This document shows, piece after piece, positions 22,601 through 33,177 of a stretch of 64,000 nucleotides of DNA. The stretch is from Kingdonia uniflora (taxonomy: Eukaryota; Streptophyta; Magnoliopsida; Ranunculales; Circaeasteraceae). The stretch spans positions 2,418,001 to 2,482,000 of the forward strand of contig JACGCM010002568.1 in NCBI GenBank assembly GCA_014058105.1, in the 5' to 3' direction. How positions within the stretch are numbered: position 1 is the stretch's first letter; every line of letters starts with the position of its first letter. Position numbers and translations under genes: made by a program. Below the pieces are notes generated by a model. It was not told the DNA's origin and did not search any database. It saw nothing but the letters and a program-made list of their open reading frames with translations.

Positions 22601-22939
22601 TAGTTAGCCGTGGTTTGCTCACTCTCGCATAACAGCATTTCAGGTTGTGGTGGAGGTGATCCAGTTGCAGAGTATGCTGGAGGGTTATTTCTTTGCAATT
22701 GTTTTGGATCTCGGTTTGGTTTGTATTTTTCTGATTGTTGTATATCTTTCTTTATAGATATTGTTATATTTGTCATCCGCTGTTATATTTGTCTATTTCT
22801 CTGTGTTGTGCTCTCATAGATGATTGGGCCTGAATTTTTCTATGGTTAGGTTGTCTGTGGGGTACGGGTTGGCCGGCATAACACCTCCGGATTCGCGTTC
22901 TTATTAGCTTATTAAGATGCCGATTTTGGCGGCGTGACA
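19602..22939 (+). repeat. 3' LTR of the LARD-like element
   Basis: It starts TATAATGACCC (TG mutated to TA relative to the 5' LTR) and ends GGCGTGACA. Co-linear with the 5' LTR over its whole length, with scattered substitutions and small indels. Confidence 0.92.
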
Positions 22940-22944
22940 TATCT

Positions 22945-24149
22945 AATATACAAAGCCCCAGGAAAATGTGCACTCCTGCAGTGTTACGCACATGTATAGC
23001 TTAGGACACTCTTGCTCTACTTGGAATGTTTATGTTCTAAAATGCAGTGATTTAGACGTTTGTTGACACTAGATTAGCTAAATTTTCTTCTCAATGTAAT
23101 CGTTATTATATGTCTAAACCACCATAATTAATGTGTTCATAACCATTCCTGGCATATAGGGTACCTGTATAGGCTGAAGCTAAAAAGCGGCACCTAAGAC
23201 TTGCGCGGTAGTACAATCCAAACAACATCCAAAATAGGCAGAAAGTTGAAAAATCTATGTCGTTGTCTAGGACACAAGAATAATTAATTCATTTTATTTT
23301 TCTCAAAAGAAGCTAAGAAAGAAAAGCATATTGGTAAAATGCAATTTTTTTTTTACTTTTATTCAAAAATTGGGGACCTAATAAACAACACTTAATCATG
23401 ATTTTCTTTTACCAATATGCTTTAATTTGTTCTCTATATAATAAACAACTTCAACTTGGACCTCTCTATAATAAACACAGTTCACCATTTTCATAATGCA
23501 AAAATATAAGGCACATGCATGTCATGGGGCCCTCTCAAGGTGTATTATTTCCATTCCTAGGGTGTCTTTTTTGTTCCAAATAATCCAAAAAAATGCCCAA
23601 CTGAAAGAAAATAATAATAATTTTAGTTCGACATCTAATACGTTCGGTGAAGATGATACCAGCGCTAATGCATTGGATCATAGCACCTAACTTTGCTAGA
23701 TGAGAATAGATTTAGGATTTGACCTTTGGGTGTTGCATCCTCATTTTGACTTAAAAAATAGACATGCATGCATTGTGTCGGAGTATGGGTACTCCGGTTC
23801 AGGATCTATAAAGATGTTGTTTCTTAGACCAAAGGAATTATTAAATTTTGCCAGCCACGGTTCAAAATTATACATACAAGCATTCACAATAGATATTTAA
23901 TAATGGGACTGTTCAGAATAGATATTTAAGTTTAACAACTGAAGAGAACAATATGTTAGAGAAATGAGGACATTGTATGGGTTCTTTTAAGTTTAGCCCT
24001 AATTGTTGTTCTTTTCTTTTGCTTTAATCATGATTTTCTCTTTGTTGGTAAGTTTTATTTGATTTTGGAATTTTTTGTTGTTAACTAAAATAAATGGCGA
24101 ACAAAGATCCCTGCTAATGATGACACACATTCCAAACAACTATTTCTTA
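22945..24149. other. Intergenic, nothing recognised
   Basis: AT-rich with a poly-T run near 23347. A TTTTTACCAATATGC/GCATATTGGTAAAA inverted pair lies near 23327-23340 and 23410-23423. No gene supported. Confidence 0.4.
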
Positions 24150-24746
24150 TGTAGTGCCCTAATCTCGTGGAGGGGCCAGAGATTAAACTCTTACACCATG
24201 ATGGTTATGCTCGTCAAGGGGCTTTAACAAGTATATTTAGTAGAAATGGAGAAAGCTCTATATAAACGCACTTGCGTGGAGTCCTAGAAGCCACGACCTC
24301 TAGCGAGAATTTTTCAGGTGAAGATATATAGATTTGGGTTAGAGTCTGTTAAATCCTCAAACTTTTAATGATGCTCGAAGGTTATCAGAGCTTTTTAAGG
24401 TGTGTATGGGAAAAAACTCTCAACCCCTCTTTGATAGCTCTCATTTCCTATTTATAGAAGATAAGAAAGGTGACGTCACTATAGGAAGGTTAAATTACAA
24501 GTGTATCCTTATAGAGAACTATTTCATACTGAAGTCGGCTCTGCCAAATTTGTCTTCTGAGTTGTCTTCCTTCGACCATAAGCTGAGTTGGACTGAAGCA
24601 TGGTCGAAGCTTCACTAACTATAATATAGGTTTTTTGTGGGCTTTTGTAAATTTGTGAGTACATTAGGCTTCGAGTCTCACGGTAGGCTTCGCGGTAACC
24701 TTCGGGTATTCGGTTTGTCTTTGAAGGTTGCCAATTGGCTACTAAA
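24150..24746 (-). repeat. 3' LTR of G1 (597 bp)
   Basis: On the minus strand it starts TTTAGTAGCC at 24746 and ends GGGCACTACA at 24150. It is related to the solo LTR at 7217-7887, including the CTATAAATAGG TATA segment (minus strand, 24447-24456). Confidence 0.8.
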
Positions 24747-24760
24747 TTCGCCCCCTCTCA
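24747..24760 (-). promoter_or_regulatory. Polypurine tract of G1
   Basis: TGAGAGGGGGCGAA on the minus strand, directly before the 3' LTR. Confidence 0.75.
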
Positions 24761-24917
24761 GCTGGAGCCTCAAAAATTTTTGTAGACGGCCCGGGCAGAG
24801 AAAAAACTGTTATGCATGGGAATTTGTATGGTTAACCAGTGTGAATGTACCCATTTTTTAGGGCCTTAATGGTAAATTATGTTGATTAAGGAATCATTAA
24901 TACTCTCTTAATCACTC

Positions 24918-24924
24918 TATAAAA
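24918..24924 (+). promoter_or_regulatory. TATA box for the G1 antisense gene
   Basis: TATAAAA on the plus strand, 88 nt before the first ATG of the antisense gene at 25006. Confidence 0.5.
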
Positions 24925-25005
24925 TGGTGGTTAAGGTTGGCTCATACTTTACTTAACTCAAGCTTATCTTCTTCTCCAGAACTTGCTTTCCATTGTTGAA
25001 GTGGG

Positions 25006-27790
25006 ATGAAGACGTGTTATCAGAAGCTGCTGGAGGAAAAAGAAGAGCTGGTGGAGGAAAAGTAACTGAGCTAACCAAGAGGTTTTATGGACGAAGGTAT
25101 ATGGGGGCCCTACTACCCAACCTCTTTCATTTGCTCAAAGAGGAGCTGACCGGCCGAGAACAGGAGGAGGTGAAGGCGCTCACTTTCTGGTGGGTGATAT
25201 TCTAGCATCACCTTCTAACCGTGACTAAACGCTCGGCCACGTTGAGGGCTCTTGTGCAGCGGCTGGAGGAGGGAGATAGTGGTGGTCGTAGTTGTGGTGG
25301 GTGGTATTTGAAGAATTTCCCTTACTGTAAGTAATGCAGCTGGGGTTCTTATTCTTTTTCTGTCTGTGGTTTTTTTTTTTTTTTTAAATGTTGTAGTGTC
25401 TTTATTCTTCCCCCCCATGTACTGAATAATTTTGTGAATGAAACTTTTGTTCAATTTTCTAGATGCCGAATATAACTGGTAATGGGTTTTGCGTGAATGG
25501 TCCAATGAAAATTTTTTGTAGACAATGAGTATGGCAAGCCAGGTAGCATGTCGAAGGTAGTTGAACGAAACGACTAGGTATAGAGGGGTAAAAAGTGAGG
25601 GCGAAGGTAAAGCTTAATAAAAAATGATTCGAAGACAAGTTATTAATAGGTCAAACTATTTAAATTACTTCGAGGGCAATGGTTTAGGGAGAGTGAAGAA
25701 TGATCACGATTGTTCGGATTAAAAATAGAATAAGCTCGATTGTTATTGTTTGGTGTACTGATTTATTGGGTTTTTTCGACGCTTATGTTATGGTCCAATG
25801 GGGTGGCCATAGCGATCTGACACCTGGAATGTGTAGTATTGATACGTGGGGCCGTATATGTCTTGAGCCATGCACAGTGTAGGCATCGGTCACATCATTT
25901 CTAAATTTTGGGAGGATGGGCTTTTCCACGTGGACAAAGGCGAGGATAATAAAAGACATGATAAGGAAGATGGAGAGGGTGGTAGCGGGAAGGAGACGGC
26001 GAAGTGACCGAGGACGAGGGCAACAATTTTGCAGATGCCCGTCTTCATGAGCGAGCAAGACTTTGGTGCTTTATGAAGAAACACAGCCTTGTTGGGAGGG
26101 GATTTTTCTTAATTCCATGTGGGATCAAGTTTAACTTCGAAGATGAGCTTGCCGATGGAATTATGGCCTTTTGGGGTCAGATTTGGTTGGGCATGAAGCT
26201 GCCCCTTTAGCGTCTTATAAAGGAGGTACTGAATTTTTGGGATGTTGCGCCATGCTAGATGAATGGTAATTTTTATGAGATGATGAAGGTCATTGGGGCT
26301 TTAAATAAGGAGTTATTAGCCGAAGGTAGGCCACACACAGGATGCGAGGACATTGTGGCTTTTTACTCAAGGAAGGGCAATCCAAAGGTGGGGACATTCC
26401 ACATACAATGTCATCCAAAAACACCTTGGCTGCTCGACCTGTGTATGACTAGGCGTTGATAGGATAAAGATCTGGTGGCGATGAGAGGGCACTACGAATA
26501 CCTCAAGGGTAAAGAGAATCTTGCTTTAAAAAATAGGGTTTTTAATTATAGTAAGTATAATTTAAGAACCTTGTACTGCTATAACCTTCAACAATGATCT
26601 TATTTTGAATATGTGCGCTTTGCATGCCCTATAAGTGGAGTACCAGATAGCACTCGGTACTACCTGGATGACCTGATCAATGAGGACGATGATCGAATCA
26701 ATAAGGTCTTTTGAAGGTTGAAGCTGCTGTGGAGGAGTAGAAAAAAGATTGACACCCTTATCAAAGGTCCGTCTAGTTCATCAGGTCCCACGAAGAGGAG
26801 AAAGACTATTGCTCATCCAGAAGCTTTGAGTGATATGGATTACAATAATTTGATGTGGGCAAAGGCTACATTTGTGTCAAGGGCTCGGCGTGGGAATACG
26901 GCTTCAAGCATTTTGCCCATCGCAGGTAGGTAGGCCTCGACCCTCCAAGAGGTTACCTGGGTAACTCAAAAGGGGAAAAGTAAAGAAGTTGGAGAGGGCT
27001 CGAGTTCGCGGGTGGCTTGTATAATGCTTCGCAAGAGATTACACAACCAAATGGGGGAAGTGCCGACTTCGTCTGAAGCCAGGCAACTCGCAGCGGAACA
27101 GGAGGACGCTGCTCGGGCTGCTGCTATGTCAATGGAAATATTGTGCGCGTCTAATCCTAATAAAGCTGGGTGTCGTGAGAGTTTTTAATGCGAAAGGTAA
27201 TTCATGATCTTTGAAAATCTCCTTTTAGGTTTTGTCCCCCAATAGTGTTACTGAACTCTCGATGGTTTATTGCTCTAGGTTCAAGCTTGGCTAATTTCTT
27301 TCATGAAGGCCTAGAAGGGTTATGGACAGAGGTTTAAGGAGGCGATTAATGGCGAGGAGCTCTCGAAGGGGACTATAATGTCGCTGAACACCCAAGTGGC
27401 CAAAGTGGAGCATGAACTATTTTAGTTATGAGCTGATTCGGCGAGGGAGAATCTCTCTGTGGTTAAGCGTTGCGACGCGAAGGTGGCTGAGCTCGAGGAA
27501 AAATTGAGAGATAACCACGGGAGGTTTCAGGCGGACTTCAAATGGGAATGTATCATGGCATCTTCCCTAAAGCAGTTCATTGATGAGCTAGGCTATGATC
27601 CAGATACATTCGAGCGTTATCCTTTGGACTAGTTACTGAGCCCTGATGGTGATGGCACGGATCTAGCTAAAAGGGTGGAACGAAGTGTTGTAGTGGAGGA
27701 TTCAACCGTTGGGAATGAGGTCGTTACTCCAGATGCTGCTGGATGGAACCCGAGTACTCCAGATGTTGAAACTAATAAGGAGGATTGAAG
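25006..27790 (+). pseudogene. G1 antisense gene (opposite to pol): start module, globular domain, coiled-coil tail
   Basis: The plus strand, opposite to G1 gag-pol, carries a decayed gene. The start at 25006 reads MKTCYQKLLEEKEEL then stops. In a neighbouring frame HHLLTVTKRSATLRAL (25206-25253) matches the start module of G2 (HYVLLTTAERIDSLREL). The shared globular domain follows: LPL near 26197-26207 and MNGNFYEMMKVIGALNKEL at 26259-26315, aligned by eye with G0, G2 and G3. A Lys/Arg segment (26718-26930) comes next. The last part (about 27375-27630) is a coiled coil (VAELEEKLRDNHGRFQADFK). Likely introns lie near 27196-27280 (GGTAATTC...CTCTAG). Many stops; not functional. Function unknown. 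Confidence 0.6.
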
Positions 27791-28024
27791 TGATCCCCTT
27801 GTGTAACAAGTTAATGTTGTTTGCGAGGATGAGTGGTATGCTACTTATGCTCAGCTTTTGTTTGGAATTGTTGGAGACTGACCTTTTTATTTTTATTTTA
27901 TTTTTATTTTTTAATTTTGAGTTTATTCGATTACTACTGTTGGCTTTCTTTGTTTATGTCTGGATATGAATTGATTGAAATGACATGCTGCCTTGAATTG
28001 TGTTGAGTATAGGTTATGAAGCTT

Positions 28025-28945
28025 TGATGTTGCTTCTGAGTATTTATATCCTCGGGTTTGAACTTAAACAAAACCAAACGTGGTCAGCTCTGAGGTCGAC
28101 CCCAAGTACTTAATCTTTTGACTATTCATGCCACTTGGGTTTGCCCAAATCAAGAGCCTTGAAAAAAAAGAATCGAGGTTGCCCTCAAGTATCAGTCGGG
28201 TCGAAGAGCTGACTTGATACTTGGGTTTGACCGACTCAAGAAGTTTATGAAGCTGCGAGGTCACCCCCGGGAACTTCTATCCTCGGGTTTGATCCTAAAT
28301 GAAACCAGACGTGGTTAACTCCAAGGTCGTCTCTAAATGTTTAATTTTTTTACTATTCATGTCACTTGGGTTTGCCCAAATAAGAAACCTTAAAAATCTT
28401 TAAGGTCGCCCCCAAGTATCAATCGGTTTAAAAGGTTAATTTGATACTTAGGTTTAACTGACTCAAGAAGTTCATGAAGCTTCGAGGCCACCCCCGGGTA
28501 TTTCTATCCTCGAGTTTGATCCTAAACGAACCCAGATGTGGTCAGCTCCGAGGTTGCCCCCAAGTGTTTAATCTTTCTACTATTCATGCCACTTGAGTTT
28601 TCCCAAATCAAGAACCTTGAAAAACTTTGAGGCCCTCCCCAAGTATTAGTCGGGGCAAAGGATTGACTTGATACTTAGGTTTGACCGACCCAAAAAGTTC
28701 ATGAAGCTTCGAGGTCACCCCCAAGTATTTTTATCCTTGAGTTTTATCCTAAACGAAACCAAACATGGTTAACTCCGAGGTCGCCCCCAAGTGTTTAATC
28801 TATTGACTTTTCATGCCACTTAGGTTTGTGAAAAATAAGGAACCTTGAAAAAATTTGAGGTCTCCCCCAAGTATTAGTCAGGTCGAAGGGTTGACTTGAT
28901 ACTTAGGTTTGATCGACTCAAGATGTTTATCAAAATTGAATATGG
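28025..28945. repeat. Four-copy tandem array, about 228 bp per unit
   Basis: The phrase ACTATTCATGCCACTTGGGTTT recurs, with variation, at about 28121, 28352, 28579 and 28805 (steps 231, 227, 226). Each unit also holds GATCCTAAACGAAACC and GAGGTCGCCCCCAAGT-like phrases. It lies between the end of the antisense gene and integrase of G1. Confidence 0.9.
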
Positions 28946-28951
28946 CAGATG

Positions 28952-29422
28952 TGTAGTAGCATATTTCCCAGATTCGACAAGGAGAAGCTGGCAAAACATA
29001 GTCGAAGATATCCTGTCATTCAAGAAGATGTCACATATGCGACTACAGAGCTTGACCCACTAAAAGTTGTTGTTATATTTGGCCAAGTAGAGCCGTTGCA
29101 GGGGGACCCATGGAGTTCGCTTACTATCTGCCAAAATAGGAAACTGCTTATTTTTGTAACTGCCTATATTTACTATAAATACAGGCAGAAAATATATTAA
29201 TATGATCCGCAACTCAATCATTTTCATTCATTTTTACGTCCTTACTGTGTAGCAATTGTAACAATTAGCAATTCGTTGATTTATACCAAAATACTCCTCG
29301 AGGTCATGATTTTTCTTAGGTTTTACTGAGTTTCTACATAAAGTCCTGTGTATTTAAGTTTAAGTTACAATTTCTTTACTGAAGTATTAACGAAGTTTAC
29401 CTTCAGAAAATATGCCATTACA
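28952..29422 (+). repeat. 5' LTR of G2 (471 bp)
   Basis: Starts TGTAGTAGC, ends CATTACA. A TATA-type sequence ACTATAAATAC lies near 29170. Co-linear with 38323-38777. Confidence 0.9.
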
Positions 29423-29424
29423 AC

Positions 29425-29443
29425 TGGCACCGTGTGTGGGAAC
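29425..29443 (+). promoter_or_regulatory. Primer-binding site of G2
   Basis: TGGCACCGTGTGTGGGAAC starts two bases after the LTR. It resembles the site of G4 (TGGCGCTGTCTGTGGGAA). The tRNA was not assigned. Confidence 0.7.
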
Positions 29444-29544
29444 TTAAGCAGAGGGAGTTAAGCAGTAACACGAATGTGTAAAATTACCACCACAAACTTT
29501 TATACAGCAAAACTCATGAAGGCATAACAATTACAGCACGAGCC

Positions 29545-32050
29545 ACCTCCAATATTCAAACAACATGACACTGAGGTGGTTGAATCCATAGAACTCGATG
29601 GGCCAGGATGAAATACCTTTATTGGATCAAAGCTATCATTCGACGAAAGAGAAATCCCGATACAACTTTTAAAGAAAAACGTCGACATCTTTGCATGGTC
29701 TTTTTAAGAGATGTCCGGTATTGATCCATCGATTGCCACAAGCTTAACCTCCTTCCAGATAGTAAAGAAGCTGTGCAGAAGCGACGCAATTTAGCTCCAC
29801 ATCTTCAAGAAGCAGTTAATGAAGAAATAGACAAACTCCTTCACTTCAGATTCATTCGAGAAGCCAAATATCCAAAATGGGTCATAAATATCGTGGCTGT
29901 CCCAAAGAAAAATGGAAAAATTAGGGTCTGTGAAGATTTAACTTTCCCCTCCCTCTGATTCCTTATCTCCTCGACTCCGCAGTAGAGCATGAACTTATTT
30001 CAATGATGGATGCTATTTCCGGTTACAATAAGATTCCTCTTGCCGAAGAAGACTAAGAGAAAACAACATTTGTTAAAGAAAAATGTCTTTACTATTATAC
30101 AGTTATGCCCTTTGGATTAAAAATACAGGAGCCACTTATTAGCGACTCGTCACTGAGATGTTTAATGATCATTTAGGTAAAACCATGGAAGTATACATTG
30201 ACGACATGATCTACAAAAGCTTAAAACGGGAGGATCATTATAGCAATCTATAGACCATCTTCGACATCCTTTAAACTTACCAAACGAAGTTAAACCCCAA
30301 AAATGTCAATTTGGTGTTACATCGGGGAAGATTTTGAGACATCTGGTTTGTAAGATGGGCATAGAAATTGATCCTGCGCAAATCAAAGAACTAATGGCAT
30401 GCCATCTCTGCAAACCAAAGATGATGTACCAAAGCTTGCTGGCAAGATTGCAGCTTTACACAGGTTAATCTCCAAGTTATCTGATCGATACAAACTTATT
30501 TACCTCATTCTTCACGGGAATTCAGTTCCATTGTCCAAGAAATAACCCAAAAAAATCATCTGGACCCCTAATTGTGAATTAGCTTTCCAAGATCTCTAAA
30601 GATACTTAGGGCGTCCTTCCATAATGAGTACACCTGTTGATGGCGAAGTATAAACGTTGTACTTATAAACCACAGATGATTACATCAGTTTCATCCTTAT
30701 TCGAGAAGACGATGGCCTAGAAAAACCTATCTACTTCATCAACAAAACTCTCATGCCTGCTAAAAAGAGATATACTATAATTGAAAAGCAACTACTTACT
30801 TTGGTGTGTAGTTCTCAAAAATTTCGACTTTATTTCCAAGCCCACCCTATCAAAGTCATCACCAAGTTTTCCCTCAAACTGGTACTCTCTAAAAATGAAA
30901 AATTCCAGAGGGTTTAGCAATGGTCTGTATTCCTAGGCGAATATAATATCTCCTTCGAGCCACAAATATCAATCAAAGACAAGCGGTAGCCAATTTTTTT
31001 TGGAGATTTCCCATTTGAAGACCTCGAATGGGAGGAACTCAAAGAAGTACTGGCCGATGATTCAATCGCAGAGCCAAATACATGGTCGTAAAGCACAGGA
31101 TAAAGACTCTTTACAGATAGATCTGATGAACAATGGGGGTCAGGGATCGGTATCGTCCTCATTACACCATCTAATCATCGAATTAAAGTACCTATAATTC
31201 AAGTTCTATGCCACCAACAATGAAACAGAGTATGAAGCTATCCTGCATGGACTGGATCTCGTAATAGTACTTGGAGTGGAAGAAATAGCAGTTTATATCG
31301 AATCACTAGTAGTGGCCAACCATTATAACAAAACATTTAAAACATCAGACAAAATGGTTGATTATGCAGCTCTAGTCGAAGAAAAAATGAAGAAATTCGA
31401 AATAACAACAATTTCTTATCTCCCTAGAGCTAAAAACTGCCACGCCGACACACTAGTATGCATCGCTGCAATGCTCAAAGATTGTGAAAAAAGAACTTTC
31501 GACATCGAGGTAATCGAACATTCAAGTCTCGACATTAGCTACACCATGCAGATCAATGTTACCGTAGATGAAGATCTTGAAGATTGGAGAAGACCATTCT
31601 ATGCATACCTCAATTCTAGCACCCTCCCGGTTAACAAAGAAGAAGCTCGATCACTCTTAGCCAAATGTCCACGATTCAAAGTCCAAAATGGGGTCTTATA
31701 TCGAATCATAGGGGGAGGACCTCCTATCAAATGTATCTCGCTGAAACAAGCACAAGTCAAAAATAAGAGAACTTCACAAAGGAATCTGGGCAGCTCACGT
31801 CTCAGGAAGATCATTGCCATAAAGGACATTCACTGAAGGGTTATACTGGCCAAAAATGTGACAAGACTGTGAAGAATTTGTCAGGAAGTGCTACAAGTAC
31901 CAAATTAATCCCCAAGACATCAAAAGCCCAACCCTCGACTTACACGTTAGCAATGTCCTCTGGCCATTCAAAAGATGGGTAATTGATATCATTGGTCCCT
32001 TCCACCCAGCATCGGGTAGCCGTAAGTTTGTTCTTGTAGCAATAACTTAG
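29545..32050 (+). pseudogene. G2 pol remnant: RT, RNase H, second RNase H, truncated integrase
   Basis: Pieces in order: RT N-terminus (Asp-Ile-Phe-Ala-Trp-Ser near 29680; FIREAKYPKWVINIVAVPKK at 29851-29910), RT catalytic motif VYIDDMIYKS near 30192-30221, RNase H about 30650-31000, second RNase H about 31090-31480 and integrase N-terminus to about 31836. The integrase core begins (WVIDIIGPFHPASG near 31978-32020) and is cut near 32045, where the 3' end of the antisense gene follows at once. A short deletion follows Cys-Glu-Asp-Leu-Thr in RT (about 29944), and stops are frequent. Gag and protease are absent: RT starts about 120 bp after the primer site. Not functional. Confidence 0.8.
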
Positions 32051-33177
32051 TGACCACCTTTGGTGGTCGACCATGAGTAACATCTGTAGTCTCAGATCCG
32101 GAGGCATTAACTTTCTCTCCATCCTTCATAGAAGATCGCCGAGATGGCCTCTTCGATGGAGGATCCGGAGGAGCGGGAGGATTGGCAGCCCTCTTCTTCT
32201 TATTCTTCCTAAAAGTTCCAATTGGCAAAGCCTTACACTCCGCTGTCACAGAGTCAGTAGTATACCCACTAAGAGCAGGGTTCTCAAGGGGAATACTAGA
32301 CTCAACAACCCTCTTGTTTTTGGTAGACATTTTTGCCGTCGATGAGGGGGATATCGGCTCCTTTGGTTCGAGTTCTTTTTATTCTGGCTTCATGGAAAAG
32401 ACCTTTAACCTTCTCTTGATCGGCAATAGAGTATTAATTCGAATGTAATAATCGGTACTGATATAATATAACTTTTTAGATACCGTGGACTTTCTATCAA
32501 TCTCCTTCAGGGTTGCACGATGACAAAACAACAAACAGTTATAAACCAATATCAACACAACAAACAAGTCAAAAACTTCGACTACAAGTTACTTAACACA
32601 CACCTAGGTAGAAGTTTTTTCTTTTCAGAGGCTCGCCTAGATCGTTCTGGCCGAATTCATAATTCCCTGAGACAAGGAGACAATCAACAAGTACTTTCCC
32701 TTTGTCCATACTATTTCATAAAAAATGGGCCTCCTCAGGAACCTCGCTAAATACTTGTACCCCAACTTCTGTGGATTCTGTTTAAGTGTGAAATATACAT
32801 ACAGGTCATCCACAGTGATAAGCTCATCTACCCTATCCTTTAATCTGCCATTTATCACTCCCATCACCTGGAAAAGATCATAAACGTTCAGGTTGAACTG
32901 ACCAGAGGCAATTTCAAAGAAGTTCATAAAAAAAATTTGGTTAGCACGAAGAGGCAACTTTAAACCCTTCTTTATCTATTCTCGATGGTCGAGAATACCG
33001 TTCAAAGGAATTTCTTAATCTGCATCCCATAATGGAACTCCTCCAACCTGATATTGTCAGGTATACCGTACCTCGACTTGAAACTCAAAATTTTATTGAT
33101 TCAGAAGCCTCACCATAGCATTTCCCCTCTTCCTCTTCAACATCTTCATCCCCACCATCACTTCCTTTTCGATCACT

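Larger units (their letters stand above)
15666..22939 (+). mobile_element. Complete non-autonomous LTR element with giant LTRs and a 608-bp interior (LARD-like, Tekay-derived)
   Basis: Two direct LTRs (15666-18993, 3328 bp; 19602-22939, 3338 bp) flank only 608 bp. Identical 5-bp target duplications TATCT sit outside (15661-15665 and 22940-22944), which fixes the borders. A primer-binding site and a polypurine tract sit at the two interior edges, so the unit is structurally complete for reverse transcription by another element's enzymes. The interior has no gag or pol. LTR ends (TGTAATGACCC / GGCGTGACA) and the interior 3' end (AATTTCGGGATAAAATTC..GGAGGGCAGAA) resemble Tekay/Del chromoviruses, an assignment from recall. 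Scattered substitutions between the LTRs show it is not very recent. Confidence 0.9.

Noticed and set aside
24993..26930. Host gene on the plus strand with several small exons
   Set aside because: Same reason: it is the G1 antisense gene, located between polypurine tract and tandem array.
28025..28945. CRISPR-like array
   Set aside because: Units are contiguous tandem repeats of about 228 bp with no unique spacers, in plant nuclear DNA.
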